64,000 nucleotides of DNA, taken from NCBI GenBank assembly GCA_021234155.1, contig JAJEKV010000081.1, positions 368,467 through 432,466 on the forward strand, given 5' to 3'. Below the pieces are notes generated by a model, which did no database searches, was not told the DNA's origin, and saw only the letters and a program-made list of their open reading frames with translations. The position numbers and the translations under genes were made by a program. Below are positions 44,730 through 57,198 of the stretch, piece after piece. This DNA comes from Isoetes taiwanensis. Lineage: Eukaryota > Streptophyta > Lycopodiopsida > Isoetales > Isoetaceae. The number at the start of each line of letters is the position of its first letter. The first letter of the stretch is position 1.

Positions 44730-47700
44730 CTAGGCTGCAGATAACAACGTGAAAGTGTCACTATTTCCACCTGGCTGTTCAAGTCTAATATAGTCATACA
44801 TCACTCCTGAAAGAATGCTTGCGAGCTTCCTCTGTGTAAGAAATATCGAGTTTTTGCCTTTCTGCAATGACCCAGGTGCAATTTCAACAGTCCATAGACT
44901 GTACAATCCGTGTATTCCATGGCGTGCTATTGTATTGTCTTTTCCAAATTGCGATGTATCAAATAGTGGATTACTTGCTGGATTGTTTACCCTAACCTGT
45001 ACAAGGGTCAGATCCTGTCAATATTTAAATAAGCCTTTTTTGGTACCAGAGTAATCTTCCCACCTGAATTGCTGCAACATTTGAGGCTGCAATTGCTATG
45101 CGTAATTTGTAAAGGCCATCCGTTTTTATTTCATCAAGCTGAAATATTATTTGCCATGTTGTGGCCTTGAGACTTCCGTCTTGTCCTAATCTGTACGAAG
45201 TATTATTCGTTAGCATGAGAACACATTTCTGCTGCTAAATGACCAAAGAGATGGAAATGCCCAAAAGATTATCCACCTGCACCCCTGAATGAAGAACCAA
45301 TCAGTCGACCAATTGCTAGTACCAACGGTGAAGACCAAGTCGTTATTTGGATAAATTTCTGAATATCTCTCCCATAAACCATACTGCCTGTACCTGGATA
45401 CAAACATTGCCAGCATTATTGTAGAGTAGTGAATATGTCGATAGATATGAAGATAGTAAAATTACTTTTCAGGATGGTCAGTGTAGAGACGGTTCACATA
45501 TTTGGGATTTGGATCAGGAATAAAAAATTCTGCTGCTGTCCGATCTGGAACGCCAATTTCCCATAAAGTTGGGCCATCTCTAGGAGGCTGATATATAATA
45601 TCCCCCAAATCCACAACAGAACCTAGGAAGTAGGATTTCAGCCAGTATTTTTAAAAACAGGTTCTTTACTTTGATTATACCTGGGTATATTTCGATAACT
45701 TCCTGTTCTCTTTTATAGTCTCCAAGTACACCAGGAACCCAGCCATAAAGGTCATATATCCCAGCACAAACGTTGTCAATTCTAAATTGGCCAAATTCGT
45801 CAGCTTGTGCCCAAAACTGATAACCCTGGAAGAGAAGCGTATATTTTACCCAATCTGGTAAAATTTTCGGAGTAACTACATAGGACTGTTTAGATGCAAT
45901 AAAAGATTACCTTGCTTTCTAGTTGCCAAGATCCTTTTTCACCAGGTGCAGCAAGTCCAAGAAATGCATATGACCCTGGAACTAGATCTTGCGAGATGAA
46001 CCTGTGGAGAGGAATATTGTATTGAATTGCTTTCCTGACCAAATTTTACTTGAATGAGGAAACGGGAGGAAAAGGACCTGTCCTGAACCAACAGCTTCCC
46101 TAAGACAGAACCTCGTTCATCTGCCTTTGAGAAGCATGAAGATGCAGGCCAATCATATGGCCAAGAAGCCACTTCAGCCAACATCTGGGCATTCACATAT
46201 TGCCTCTGTTAGGATCTTGGATAGGAATAAGCTCTAGAATGCACTGCCACTAATTATCATGACTTTAAAACAACTACTAGTTTCTTTCTCATGTTTGGTG
46301 TTGATCATCATCATTTAATATAAGTGCTCTTCTGAGCTTCTGTAAAACACCATAAGCAATGATGTTATATTACTAATAAATTATAGGTTGGCTAGGAAGT
46401 TATGTGCATCCCACATCAACCGTTCACATGGTACAATGGTAGTTTCAATTGAGCATAACAATACAGATAGATGCATTGCATACTCCAAAAGTAAGACTCT
46501 GGTCAATTTGTATCGAGTTGCATAGCACGTATGATTTTCAATCCTTTTCAGCATGTGTGCTTACCTTCTCAGCCATTTATGCCACCAGTTAAAAAAGAAA
46601 AAGAAAAAATGTTATAGCAACTTTTGAGAGGCAAAGTAGTTTTACGCATCTTTTGAATATTACTATACCTGCATTTTGGCATCATGCCAGAGATAATAAG
46701 GTTCAGAGACAGAGTTTGCCATATTCATGTATATGAAGACTGGCCCAAATACTTTTTGCCAGGGTTCCCCATTGCGGAACTTAGCACATAGCGTTTCTCC
46801 AGCATAGTGTGAACTGTGGAACATCTAAAAGCAAATACATAGATTCCAATCTCATGAGAAACCAGCAATCTAATTGACTGAACAGCATCATAATACATAC
46901 TGAAAGGCAAGTTGGGCCAACATGGGATGTTAAATCTTGTTTCAAAGGTCCTCCGTTCCGAAACTCGTTGCTTGGGGTGATAATCCAAAATCCAATCAAT
47001 GGGTCAAAGCTAATCCATCCATGTACCCGGTTGTCCTTATTGTCGCATGAGTATTGATATTTATCATCCACCTAAACACGTGCTTATATCAGACATTTGA
47101 TGTGTATCATAACGTGGTTAGAAAATTCTATATTCACTCACTTTCCAACTGCAAGCATGCAACATGAGCGTTTGGATAACTCGTCATTCATTTCAGTCAA
47201 ATTCCTATGCAAGGAAACCAGAACGTCCCATAGTTTGGTTTTCAGAGAATGGTTGATAATTTATCGATGATTTGTCTGTCCTTTCTATATGATAAATTTT
47301 TCGAACTCTCATTCCAAATACAGTCTAAGTTTAGCAAATATTATATTTTAGGGACTTGGTTGTGTACGGCCTAGTCTGAGCCTAAAATAGATCCATTTAT
47401 CGTGGCATTGTAGATCAAGAATGGCCAACAACTGCAACTGCGTTTTATACTTCTGTAGTCCAAAAGTTAATGTAATAGATCTGCTTACTTCGCCGTCAAG
47501 ATCTGGATTTTTGGGATTTGTCAATATGACAGCTTCAGGATAAGCAAGTTGTTGGCATTTCTCAGGTGATCTGTCATCTGGTGATGGCATAATCCTTTGC
47601 TTGTTGTCAGCTATAGCCATGTAGTTGAACCTGCACAAAACAAAATAACATAAAGATACCCCACTGCTGGTGTTTTGGTGGATAGGCTCTTGCCGAGTGA

Positions 47701-49955
47701 TATATGGCCAGGAAACCTTGAAGGAAGAAAAAAATGGATGGCTTCTGTATGAAGATGAAAGTATGTCATACATGAGAAGATGATTTATTATAAAGAATGA
47801 ACCATTCTGTTATCGGTACGATGATACTAGTACTTTGTTGAAATACCATTACCAGGACCCTTTCGTGATAATTGTTGCACAGTAGTTGATGATTAGGAAC
47901 TCAAACCAAGAGAGATTTATGAAGTTTTCAAAAGTCACCATCCCATCAAAAACTATGCCACAATTAAAATTAAGCATGCATGCAGCTAAAAGAACTATCT
48001 ATTGCTGGAAAGGCTTCTGAAGAATACCATGCTTGGTTTTTTTGTAATGGTCATTCATATAATCATTATTAGGCGGAGCATAAAGGCTACTGAGGTTTAT
48101 CTCCTGCTTTCGCTCAAAGTTGTGTTGAAAGCTACAAAAGGAATGAATAACTTGTTCTAAATTCATTTTCAGATACACAGTAAGCGGTAATGGATCTCAA
48201 GACAAAAAAGAACAGGAACTTGCAGATGTTAATATGGTACAAAACTTACTTGTCCTTTCGAAGCTTAAATGTAACACGTGTTTGATTAAGATCAAAATCT
48301 GGCAATCCAGATGGCCTTTCGTATATCCCGTAGGTGTAAAAGCCACTATTACCACGTCGAAGGATGAACCTGCAAAGCACTTCACAATAAGTGGAAGTTG
48401 CTTGGGTTTCTATTACAACAAGATTCTTGTAGAGCATAGTGCACTCCAAACAGAGACAAGAAACCTCTTATCTATATTAAGGGGCACCATAGCTGTTGAA
48501 CTTGCAGCATTATAGTAGCGCTTGAAGGATACTTCCACCTTATCTTTATCATTAGCTATGATACGGCATTCGGAACCACTTGGCCTGTAACTAAAAACTA
48601 TTAGAAGTGCCAAAAATGCGATCAACTATACAAAACCTGAAGCCATCCAAAGCCTTTGTAATAGTTACCACCTTCAAGTAAATGATGATTTTCTATAAAT
48701 TTTCAACAAATTTGCTGGTAATAAACCAGGATAAACCACATATGTTCCACTTTTCAGAATTTTTGGTGCCTCACAGTTGGAAGAGAATGTACGAATCTTA
48801 AGTAACAACTTCCTGTACATTTACTAAATTAAATAACGTGTTTGGTCTTGTACTTTATAGTTTCCATCAGAAGTGTTTTTTTGCGAGGAGTAAAGCTATC
48901 AGCAAGTACTACATTTCACTCTTGAGAGGTACACATACACATCAAAGTTGTCATTCCCATCTGGCTGACTCCAGTTCAGGTCCCAATACCTGGTCATGCA
49001 CATTTGAGTAATAAGTTAGCTCTAAATCCTTAAATAATTTACTGTGCAATATGCTAAATGGCTAAATTGAAATTCTGAAAACATGAAGGGCCTTGCAATG
49101 TGGCATGTTTAATGTCACAAGCATGGAAAGCGACCATTACCCTCTATTGCTTTCTTTATTTAAAATCTCGAGCCAGTTGCTGATCCCATTATATCCAATA
49201 GATGTCACAATACCTATAGGATTTGAAATCGTGACCCGAATTATGCCATTATCCAGTAAAATCTGCATCAAAAAGTTATCTGTCTTAGAAACTATATTAA
49301 AAACTCAATTCTAACTTACACAATTAAAGCGCTAAGAAATGCGGAAAAGCAGAATCAGAATTATAAAGATCCTGGAGCATCTGTCATCTTTTTCTATTTG
49401 ACCATCTTTTTCCTCAAGAAAGTTTTTTAAGCTAACGTCACTATGGTTAAGAGGAGGGTATTATAAAACCTCTAGAACCACACCATTTAAACACATCACA
49501 GACTTCCAGACCTTCCTTTCCATTAGCATTACTTTCTCATTTATCACATGCCCAAGGAGTCCTTGCGGAGAATACTTTAAGTGCAGCATCAGAACTTATG
49601 GAATCAAGTTGTGCAAGTGTTCTCTTCATAAGGCGTGCAGAACTCATGAAATAAATGGATATGTGCGAGATATGCATTATTGAATAGGCAGTTATGTGCA
49701 TGTCCAAGACGTACAGTTTGGCTCCTTTTTCACTCCAGTTTCAACAGAAGGAGCTATGCTTATATTGATCGAGGGGCCAAGAATCAGACGACATGGCAAG
49801 GAATAACAAGACTTGTAACAGTACACACTGAATTAAATCGACTCCACTTTGCTGAAGTAAAAAAGCTAATTCCTAAAACTTACATAACCACCCTGATCAA
49901 TAAGCAGAACATCTGGGCCTTCTGTGCCTCCGCCCTGTGTGTGACATGAAGCCAT
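44730..49955 (-). CDS. Rhamnogalacturonan endolyase (polysaccharide lyase family 4), 659 aa, 15 exons, intact
   Basis: The enzyme cleaves the rhamnogalacturonan-I backbone of pectin by beta-elimination in the cell wall. Exons, 5' to 3': 49884-49955, 49141-49262, 48939-48989, 48465-48584, 48250-48369, 47489-47630, 46901-47071, 46669-46824, 46078-46205, 45911-46001, 45681-45825, 45466-45622, 45277-45387, 45064-45190, 44730-44996. All joints are GT-AG and in phase: 1,980 coding bases. The N-terminal lyase domain carries LLDNGIIRVTISNPIGIVTS (residues about 26-45), FNYMAIAD (about 163), DDKYQYSCD and SHVGPTC (about 210-265; His259 and Lys213 are candidate catalytic residues, not verified). A fibronectin-like domain follows (about 340-440: GSYAFLGLAAPGEKGSW, AGIYDLYGWVPG). 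A C-terminal carbohydrate-binding-like domain follows (about 450-650: QYGLWERYSEIYP, HGIHGLY, VMYDYIRLE). The start MASCHTQGGG has no obvious signal peptide; an upstream alternative exon could supply one. Length is usual for plant members. Confidence 0.93.
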
Positions 49956-50505
49956 TAAGCTTCACCTGCAAGAATGTTTCAAGGGACTCATAAATTGTAA
50001 ATGTATCTACAATAATCGAATGAACATCGAATAAAGTCAAATATTGAGTCGAATAGAAATAGCAGAAATGATCAATCAATGCATCAATACCACTGTTAAC
50101 TTCCGAACTTGGAATTGACTGAGAGCCAATAGAAAAATTCCCGAGCAATTTCTGCAATGTGCATTATTTATTTTAGCAGCCGAACTAGAATCAACCAAGA
50201 AAAGATTATTTACCAAGTGGGCAATCCCGCCATGAATGTTTGAGATATTCCAGAAGCATGCCAGTTGAATTTATAAACAGGTAGCCAGCCAAATTCTTCA
50301 CGCATATCATCACGTCTTCAATTGCAAGCAATCTTCAAACCATCTAAAATGCCTCACGGGTCCCATTTTCTTTATGAGTTGGCGGGTTTTTGGTGTGTCA
50401 TCCATCATGTTTATATTACTTAGCGTGAATGTATTCTTTAAAAGCTCCTCACTGTCCAAAAAGGTGCTACTATAGAAGTGTAATGGTTTTCTATTATGGT
50501 TTTCT
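49956..50505. other. Region upstream of the lyase gene
   Basis: AT-rich, expected to hold the promoter and any leader exon of the minus-strand lyase gene. A CAG acceptor lies a few bases before the start codon (about 49967-49969), suggesting a leader intron. No further coding sequence is seen. Confidence 0.5.
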
Positions 50506-50760
50506 ATTAACGCCCTGGCCCTCGGGCGTTAATGGGAATAAAATTCTCGGGCAATATGGCCATGGCATATTGCTGGAGAGTACGCCCGAGCCATTTTGGC
50601 CATGGCCATATTGCCCGAGAATTTTATCCCATTAACGCCCGAGGGCCAGGGCATTATCTCCCTTAACACCCTGCTCGGAGGGTGTTATGAGCCATTGTGA
50701 TAACGCCCTAGGGCGTTATGAGCCTTCGAGATAATGCCCTAGGGCGTTATGTCTGTTTTA
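50506..50760. mobile_element. Foldback (long palindrome) element
   Basis: Two arms of about 58 bp (50506-50565 and 50597-50656) are near-perfect inverted copies, separated by about 30 bp. They carry ATTAACGCCCTGGCCCTCGG, TAAAATTCTCGGGCAATATG and GGCCATGG. To the right, further shorter GCCCTAGGGCGTTAT palindromes follow to 50745. The DNA could extrude a very stable hairpin. No coding content; possibly a MITE or foldback transposon. Confidence 0.8.
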
Positions 50761-51330
50761 GGCATAAAAATGTTAAGGAAGCACCACGTTTCTTGAAGAA
50801 GCAACATAACAATGGAACTAAATTTGTGAAGTGCCAATCCTCGTCAAGAAGCAAGATAGAGTTTTTATTTGAATGCCTTGGAAGAAAATGTGGATGGCTT
50901 TTTAAGTATAACAATCATATATTAGGAATCAAGGGAGATAGTAAAAGTAAATTTGGAAATTCGCATTAGGAACTTAAATTGTCCATTTCTCATTTTAATT
51001 GGTGCAAACTAAAAACAAAAAAGTAAAAGTAATTTAAAATCAAAGTAATTATAAAATGTAAAATATAAAGAGAGAACAATGGAGGTGGAAATAGAAAATA
51101 TACAATTTTATTAAATATGGAATATACAAGAAAGGAATAATTTTAATATATGGTTACTGGAGGGTTATATATACCCCTATACTTATAGTATGGTTATGTG
51201 TATTAAAAAAGGTTATGTACTGCCCATACTTCTTCCTTCCATTTGGGATATTGTACCATTATATCTTATATAAAAAATAAAAAATCTTGCATTCAAAGGA
51301 AAAAAGAAAACGTTATGTATACTTGTTGTA
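50761..51330. other. No gene seen
   Basis: AT-rich, with one weak plus frame at 50718-50969 that starts inside the palindrome (KFVKCQSSSRSKIEFLFECL). No family is recognised. Confidence 0.5.
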
Positions 51331-54300
51331 GGAACAGAGACGCAGGAGCCGCAATGTGGTAGTGCGAGGCCTGACGGAGGAGTCGGGAGAACATCTCACT
51401 TCCCGAGCTCGGACCGCGGATCTTGGACGGATGGTGTTCCCAAAGACTGTGACCATTGGAAAGGCGAAGTCGTCATGGAATTTCCCACGATCGCCCCGGG
51501 TGGTCATCTTCACGGTTGAGAGCGTGTGCGAGGCGGGTGGCCATCTGCGTCGTAAGGAAGTTGAAGGGGACGGCTCTGATGCGTTGACCGGGACTTGACC
51601 CCGGCCACGGCAAGAGACCCGGCGTGAGTCGGGCCAAAGTCGAGGGGCCGCCGGGACATGGAGGCGGCCGGGGCTGGGGGGAAGGATCGGAATTGAGCTT
51701 GACCAAACAAGGATGCGGGCATGCCGCCCCTCAAGTCTCCTCCGAGGGGGCTTTAGCGGCACATGCATCCACATCTTCAGCTCCCCCAGGACCACCACTA
51801 CCACCGGACTGAAGTGGCGATGCATGCCACTAAATAGGGATCGTGCCTCGGTGGTATCTGGAATTGCCATGGCTTTCCATGGCGAAGGGGACGATCTCAA
51901 TTCGCCGCCATGGACATGGACCTTATCTTCCTCATGGAAACATGGGAACATGGTCCAAGCTACGATTTGCCGGGGATACCGGCTACTCCGTCTTCAATGA
52001 GTGCACCGGAAAAGCGAGGACACAGAGGAATTGCGTGTTACTACCCGGGCAGCCAAGCTGTCGGTCTCCCCGTGTAAAGACGAGGTACAACAGATACTGT
52101 GGGTGCGAGTGAACAGCGATGGCAACCCTCTCTTTGTGGCGGCTTGCTACTTCCCACATCTTTGAGAGCAACTTTTACCACACGACTTGGATGTGGACAG
52201 CGGGGAGCCCTATGTCGATCTATATGATGACATGGCCAGCATGAACAATTGGGCAAGGTCATGTTGCTTGGAGGGCTGCAGGGAAAGCAGATCCCAAAAT
52301 TTGCACCTCTAGGCGAGGATGTGTTGCAAACCCCGCAGAGATGGTTTGGCCAAGGGCGCCGGATGACGGCCGGTGACACGGTATGGCCGGCCAATTTTGT
52401 TCGGGCAAGATATCTTTGACCAGTCATTTGCAATGGGCTGGTACAAGGGTCGCCCCTCCACCGCTTCACTTGTAGGAGAACTGGGGGTTTACACCGGCAG
52501 GGTGGGATTACGTACCAGCGACGAGCAATGCCTACACTTGATCACTGCAGCGATTCCGGGACAGGTCGACGAGGAAGTAGACTGACCATCAGCCCCTCGT
52601 TCTTGCAGATAGATTGGCAAAAGCCAACCGAAAGCACCCATTGCCCCAACACCCCATGTACCACGCGGTTGCCCGGACTATGATCATGCGGCCGGTCTAT
52701 ACGAGGATGCTTGAGCATGAGCCGTCGAGTGTCTTTGCAACTCCCCACACTTCAACAGCAGACGGCCCGACTGAACCAGCTCCTCCGAGGGTAGGGGGGG
52801 ATGATGCTGGGGGAGAGGCCGCTCTCGACGATCCCGCGGGGCCGCAACCACCTTCCCCGCAATCACCGGTTCGATGGCGAATGTCGAGTGAAAACGATGG
52901 CTCGCCAAGTCTTTCACCCCCATTCACCGTAGGTGAGGTCAGTCAATAAAGCCTCCTTCCTCAAGACCAAGAAAGCTGGGTACCTTTGAACGCACCAGCA
53001 AATGATGTTTGGTCTTCTAGATCGCCACCCTAGGGCCTTACGGAGAAAGGTCTTGAGTAAGCTGCACAACCCACGAAATATTACCGGAACAATGGATGAG
53101 ATACTGCGGCGGTTGTATGACCCAATGGGAAGCCGGGCACCGGTACCTCCATGACCAGGCCTAGCATTGGTCATTCTTGAAGGGGATGTCATAATGGGCT
53201 GCAACGCCTCCTAACGGGGAAGGCGTGATTTGGATGGTATGCGGGAAGAGCTTCTCAAGTGGGCGGGCCCCAATGGTGCCGGTTCTCCGGCACTCTTCAC
53301 CGGGGCATTGCAAGAAGGCTTAGCTGGACTACCGGTAGAGTTGTGCCCATATACAAAGCGGGGACCCCCATAGCCCACCAACTCTCATTTACCATTATGG
53401 TGGGTTACGTCTTTGCCAAGTTGCTTGCGGGATTCTTAAGCGGCGATTGACACTTTAGGCGAGGATGGAGAAATCGCGGGCTCTCCTTGGCGCGGGCTTC
53501 AGCCCGCATTCTACTATTGACCATATCTTCACTCTGCGAACACTCATAGAGGATAAGCGGGAATCGGCCTTGAGAATCATCTTTGTTGCTTTGTGGATTT
53601 CGCAAAAGGCTTTTGACCACAGTGCTCTCGGGGATACGTTGTGGGGCCAGATTGAGGTGACTAGGGACCCCCGTCGACTTGCGAGAATGCTATATCGAGA
53701 CTATCTGAGGGCTTGCTCCCGGCCGTCTCATAACCTTTGTCGGGAGAGCCCGTTGTTAGTAGCATTGGGGTGCGCCGGTGGCTGCCCTCTATCCCGGCGA
53801 CGCCGGCTTGTACATTGACCGGCTAGAAGAATGGCTAGCTGAGCACAAGGGGGGGAGGGGAGGCGCTTCGGTTGATGCACCACATAATCCCGCAACTCAT
53901 ATATGCCGATGATGTTGACCTGCCGATATACCCGGTGAGGACATGCAACGCCACCGGATGCTTTGGACACTTTACGCCAATTCAGCGACATGAGAGTTAA
54001 CTTGGCCAAGACAAGGGTGCCGCTGGTCCCATCATCATCCACCACCTTTCCCTCATTCACTTACCAGGTGTGTAGTGGAGGTGGCTCGTCTCTTATAAGT
54101 ATTTGGGCATTGAGTTTTCTACTACCACACACCGGGATGCATCCATCGGGTTACAAGCAGTCACCGCAGGCTGGGAAAGCCACAGATGCAATGCAAAACA
54201 ACAGCGATCACAAGGCGTAGCCGTATGCATGGGGTCACCAGCACACTTGTTCGTGGCCTTGGTTGAACCGGGTCCTCCTCTATGGGGCGTAAGTGTGGGG

Positions 54301-55340
54301 CCGGTGATATCCCTCACCACTTGGAGCGATCTAGAGCAGTCTGAAGGCCTTCTTGGCCCGCGGCGGGAGTGAAATCCATGGTCCCATATCAGATCTTGCT
54401 CCAGGAGGCAGGCTTCCTTCCATTCAGAGGGTCGCTACTGAACGTCACATTATTTACTTCCGGAAGGTGGTGGCTATGGATGAAGCCGGCTGCCCAACCT
54501 TGCTTTGGCAAAGGCGATGGGCCCTTGGCTGACTCAAAGCTTCTTTGGAAAGACAAGCAAGCCGGTGGTTCTCGCTATGGAATGTGCAGCACAGATGTGG
54601 GCGGTGCATACACCAAGGAACGCTGCCTTGAAGCGATACTTGGATGCTTGCTTTGGGATCAGAGGCCCGTCACATGTCAAGGTGGCAAATTATACCATGC
54701 CAGGTTAATCCTATGCTCCGCGAGGGCCCACACCACTACCTGCGCACCCATCTACCCATGAAAAGCGCGAGTGGTGATTGCTTCCATTCGCCGCAGTGCA
54801 CACCACCTCGCATTGAGAGCGGGGAGATGGATTGGGCTGCGAGCGTGAGGGCCGGTGCATCGATCTTTGTCAGCGAGCCATTGAGGATGAAAGTCAGCCC
54901 TCCGGGCTTTTGTCGGTGTAAGAGCATATCAGGCCTCGGTATGCTCGGTTAGTTGTGCCCCATCGGGCCTTGCATGAGCTCGCGAAAGCGACCTCGCTCA
55001 GAGGTTTGTTGGGATCGTACCTCAGGGAGGTAATGGATACTCGGACTCGATTATGCCCCCGTCGTAAGACATTAACCTCAAATTGTACTTGTGATTATGT
55101 ATATAAGCATGCGGTATGTCGGCATCCTTATTGCTACTAAGGTTTTCCCGAAAACCCTTTGGGGGGGGGTTTTTAATCCGGTAGTAATCGCTTTCTTTGC
55201 TCTCTCTTTGTACTTGGGTCCCATAGGCCAGTTGGTCTCCGTGGACGATAAAATCATATTCTATTCTATTCTATTCTATTCTATTCTATTCTATTCTATT
55301 CTATTCTATTCTATTCTATTCTATTCTATTCTATTCTATA
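51330..55340 (+). mobile_element. LINE retrotransposon, copy 1, heavily frame-broken
   Basis: GC-rich against its surroundings. Pieces in changing frames read as a non-LTR retrotransposon. Endonuclease-like segments lie at about 52090-52390 (WVRVNSDGNPLFVAACYFPH; GKVMLLGG where the family has GDFN). Reverse transcriptase pieces are VVPIYKAGTP (about 53340), STIDHIFTLRTLIEDKRESA (about 53515), a damaged catalytic-A block near 53590 and LIYADDVDL (YADD at 53902-53913). C-terminal pieces continue to about 54950. The 3' region contains GGTTTTTAATCCGGTAGTAA and ends in CTCCGTGGACGATAAAATCA, followed by a (TTCTA)n tail. The 5' end is approximate. Not functional as read. Confidence 0.8.
55256..55339 (+). 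repeat. (TTCTA)n microsatellite tail of LINE copy 1
   Basis: About 16 tandem copies of a pentamer directly abut the LINE 3' end, so the array is best seen as the element's tail. Confidence 0.9.
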
Positions 55341-55382
55341 CTAACACAACCATCTAGCACAACAAGATTACATATACTATTA

Positions 55383-56640
55383 TTCTTCATCGTCAACAGG
55401 CGCTCCATAAATCCTTTTGATCATGAACAAACCATGCTCTCGATTCCATAGAAGGCAGATCACAACATCGAAGGGATCATGATAATTGCGGGCAGGACTG
55501 ATAGCAACAACAGTCAACCAGTCTTCAAGTGGCATACCTCACTGGCAGGACCTATAGAGGTCCTCATGGTTCATCTTGCAGGTAATGGAATCGCAATCAG
55601 GATCAGAATGTGTCATAACTAGGTGGAGGCCAATGTCAATGGCCTTAGCAATCTGATGCATATCTATTTATACCCACCAAAATATTGATGGTATATACAT
55701 ACAAATTATTGGACGTAATATGACACATCATATACATAGATGTGTACATGATACTTGTATATAACCAATAATGTTGCTACAGTGCACATCAATAATTCTA
55801 TAGGTATAAGTACAACTGCATTCTATGGTATAAGGCATTCATTTGCTATGTCCCAACATCCTACTCGAGTTCTCAAGAGACCACAATTCCCTCCTCTTCC
55901 TGAACATATCGACTCCATTACTTGCTCTATAAGCTTCAAAGATTTATTTAGATGCAAACAAAGACGTATCATCCTTGATCCATGGCTGGATCGAGTAGTT
56001 AGGGGTCAAGAGAGAGATTCCCCAGGCTTCTACCGTGTTGTTATCTATATTGTTTAGCTTCCAGAGCACACCGCCTATGACCTTGATCAGATCACCAACA
56101 CCTATGAGCTATGAATCATGTATGCTATAAGAGAGTATTATGCACTTATCAAGGTGTGCTATTAGAGTATGCACTTATTAAAGATATGAGCATTTATAAG
56201 CGACATAAGATATAATAATGTACAACATCTCATGTATTAAGATGAATGTGCCATGTCCTTCCACATATCTACAATATATTTTGAAATTTGCACAGTTTCG
56301 ACCTCTTGGCATTGGCATCCCAAGCATAATGCATAGCATCTAATTTTTCGTATCTTGAAGGACAGACAGGATTAGGCCGCCAATACTTAGTTAAGCAGCT
56401 TGTTTCCCTCCAGTAGGCTTCCACCAGGATTCATAAATATGGCCATAATTTGTAGATTCTGGATCAAGAACAACATTCTCCTCTACATATCCTAACCAAG
56501 TTGCAAGGTTGTCATCTCCAGGTCTGACTAAAACAAACATACCCTTTAAAACATGTACCTGAGGAACAAACTCTTCAAGAGGCATCACTGGATGCCCATC
56601 TGAAGGGCCACAATAAAAAGGTAAAGGTCGCATGACAAGG
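55383..56640 (-). pseudogene. 3' part of an unrecognised minus-strand gene
   Basis: Two protein-like stretches. 56633-56391 contains PLPFYCGPSDGHPVMPLEEF and VHVLKGMFVLVRPGDDNLAT and WLGYVEENVVLDPESTNYGH, ending at TAA. About 55620-55383 has one internal stop and contains DWLTVVAISPARNYHDPFDV and GLFMIKRIYGAPVDDEE before a stop. They look like C-terminal exons of the gene whose other parts lie at 56680-57001 and 59867-60337. A plus-strand frame at 55755-56057 also looks protein-like (SISFKDLFRCKQRRIILD), and its strand relation is unresolved. No family recognised. Confidence 0.4.
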
Positions 56641-56679
56641 CAGCTTCATCATTATGATCTCTGGAGCAAATGCAACTTG

Positions 56680-57001
56680 TTCTGGAGGACCTTATCTTAT
56701 TTGTGGCCAACATGCATCATTTTGAGGATGTCCTAGAGTAACATCCTCCAATGAGATAAGAAGCTCACTCCAATACTCAACACTTGCCGTACGTGTACTG
56801 CCTTGTAAACAAGCTAGCTTCTTGATTTTTACACATGTCCTTCCATAAGAAGATGTATTTGTTGATGCTATCCTTCAATCCAGGGAGATCTTTCAATGTT
56901 GTTCGGGGAGGAATATTTTGTGGCACACCAATTGGTAACATTGGCTGATCATGTTCATCCTCTTTCCACATTCTAAGTCCTGGAGAATCTGATGGACGCA
57001 T
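56680..57001 (-). pseudogene. Middle part of the same unrecognised minus-strand gene
   Basis: The frame 57001-56777 contains LRMWKEDEHDQPMLPIGVPQ and LPGLKDSINKYIFLWKDMCK. It continues after a stop as WSELLISLEDVTLGHPQND and PEQVAFAPEIIMMKLPCHA. It directly abuts a plus-strand reverse transcriptase fragment at 57008. Confidence 0.4.
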
Positions 57002-57007
57002 TTTGTA

Positions 57008-57150
57008 TTGTATAACGTACTTCAGCTGTTATTATATGCTGATGATATTGTGCTACTGGCTGACTCTCCAGACGTTTTACAGATTCACTTAAATTGTCTT
57101 GCTTCCCTTTGTAGTGCAAAGAAAATGATAGTAGATTTAAAAAAAAAATC
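57008..57150 (+). pseudogene. Reverse transcriptase fragment (YADD box), plus strand
   Basis: LLYADDIVLLADSPDVLQIH and LNCLASLCSAKKMIVDLKKK is a typical LINE reverse transcriptase C-block. It is cut at both sides and followed by an A-run at about 57139. It is opposite in orientation to the adjacent LINE copy 2 and belongs to a separate insertion. Confidence 0.8.
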
Positions 57151-57198
57151 TAAAAATTATGGTTGTTGGAACTATGCAGAGGCCTCCCTTTTGGTAGA

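Noticed and set aside
51313-51951. Minus-strand frame of 212 codons
   Set aside because: It lies antisense to the 5' part of LINE copy 1 in GC-rich DNA, where long chance frames are expected; no domain seen.
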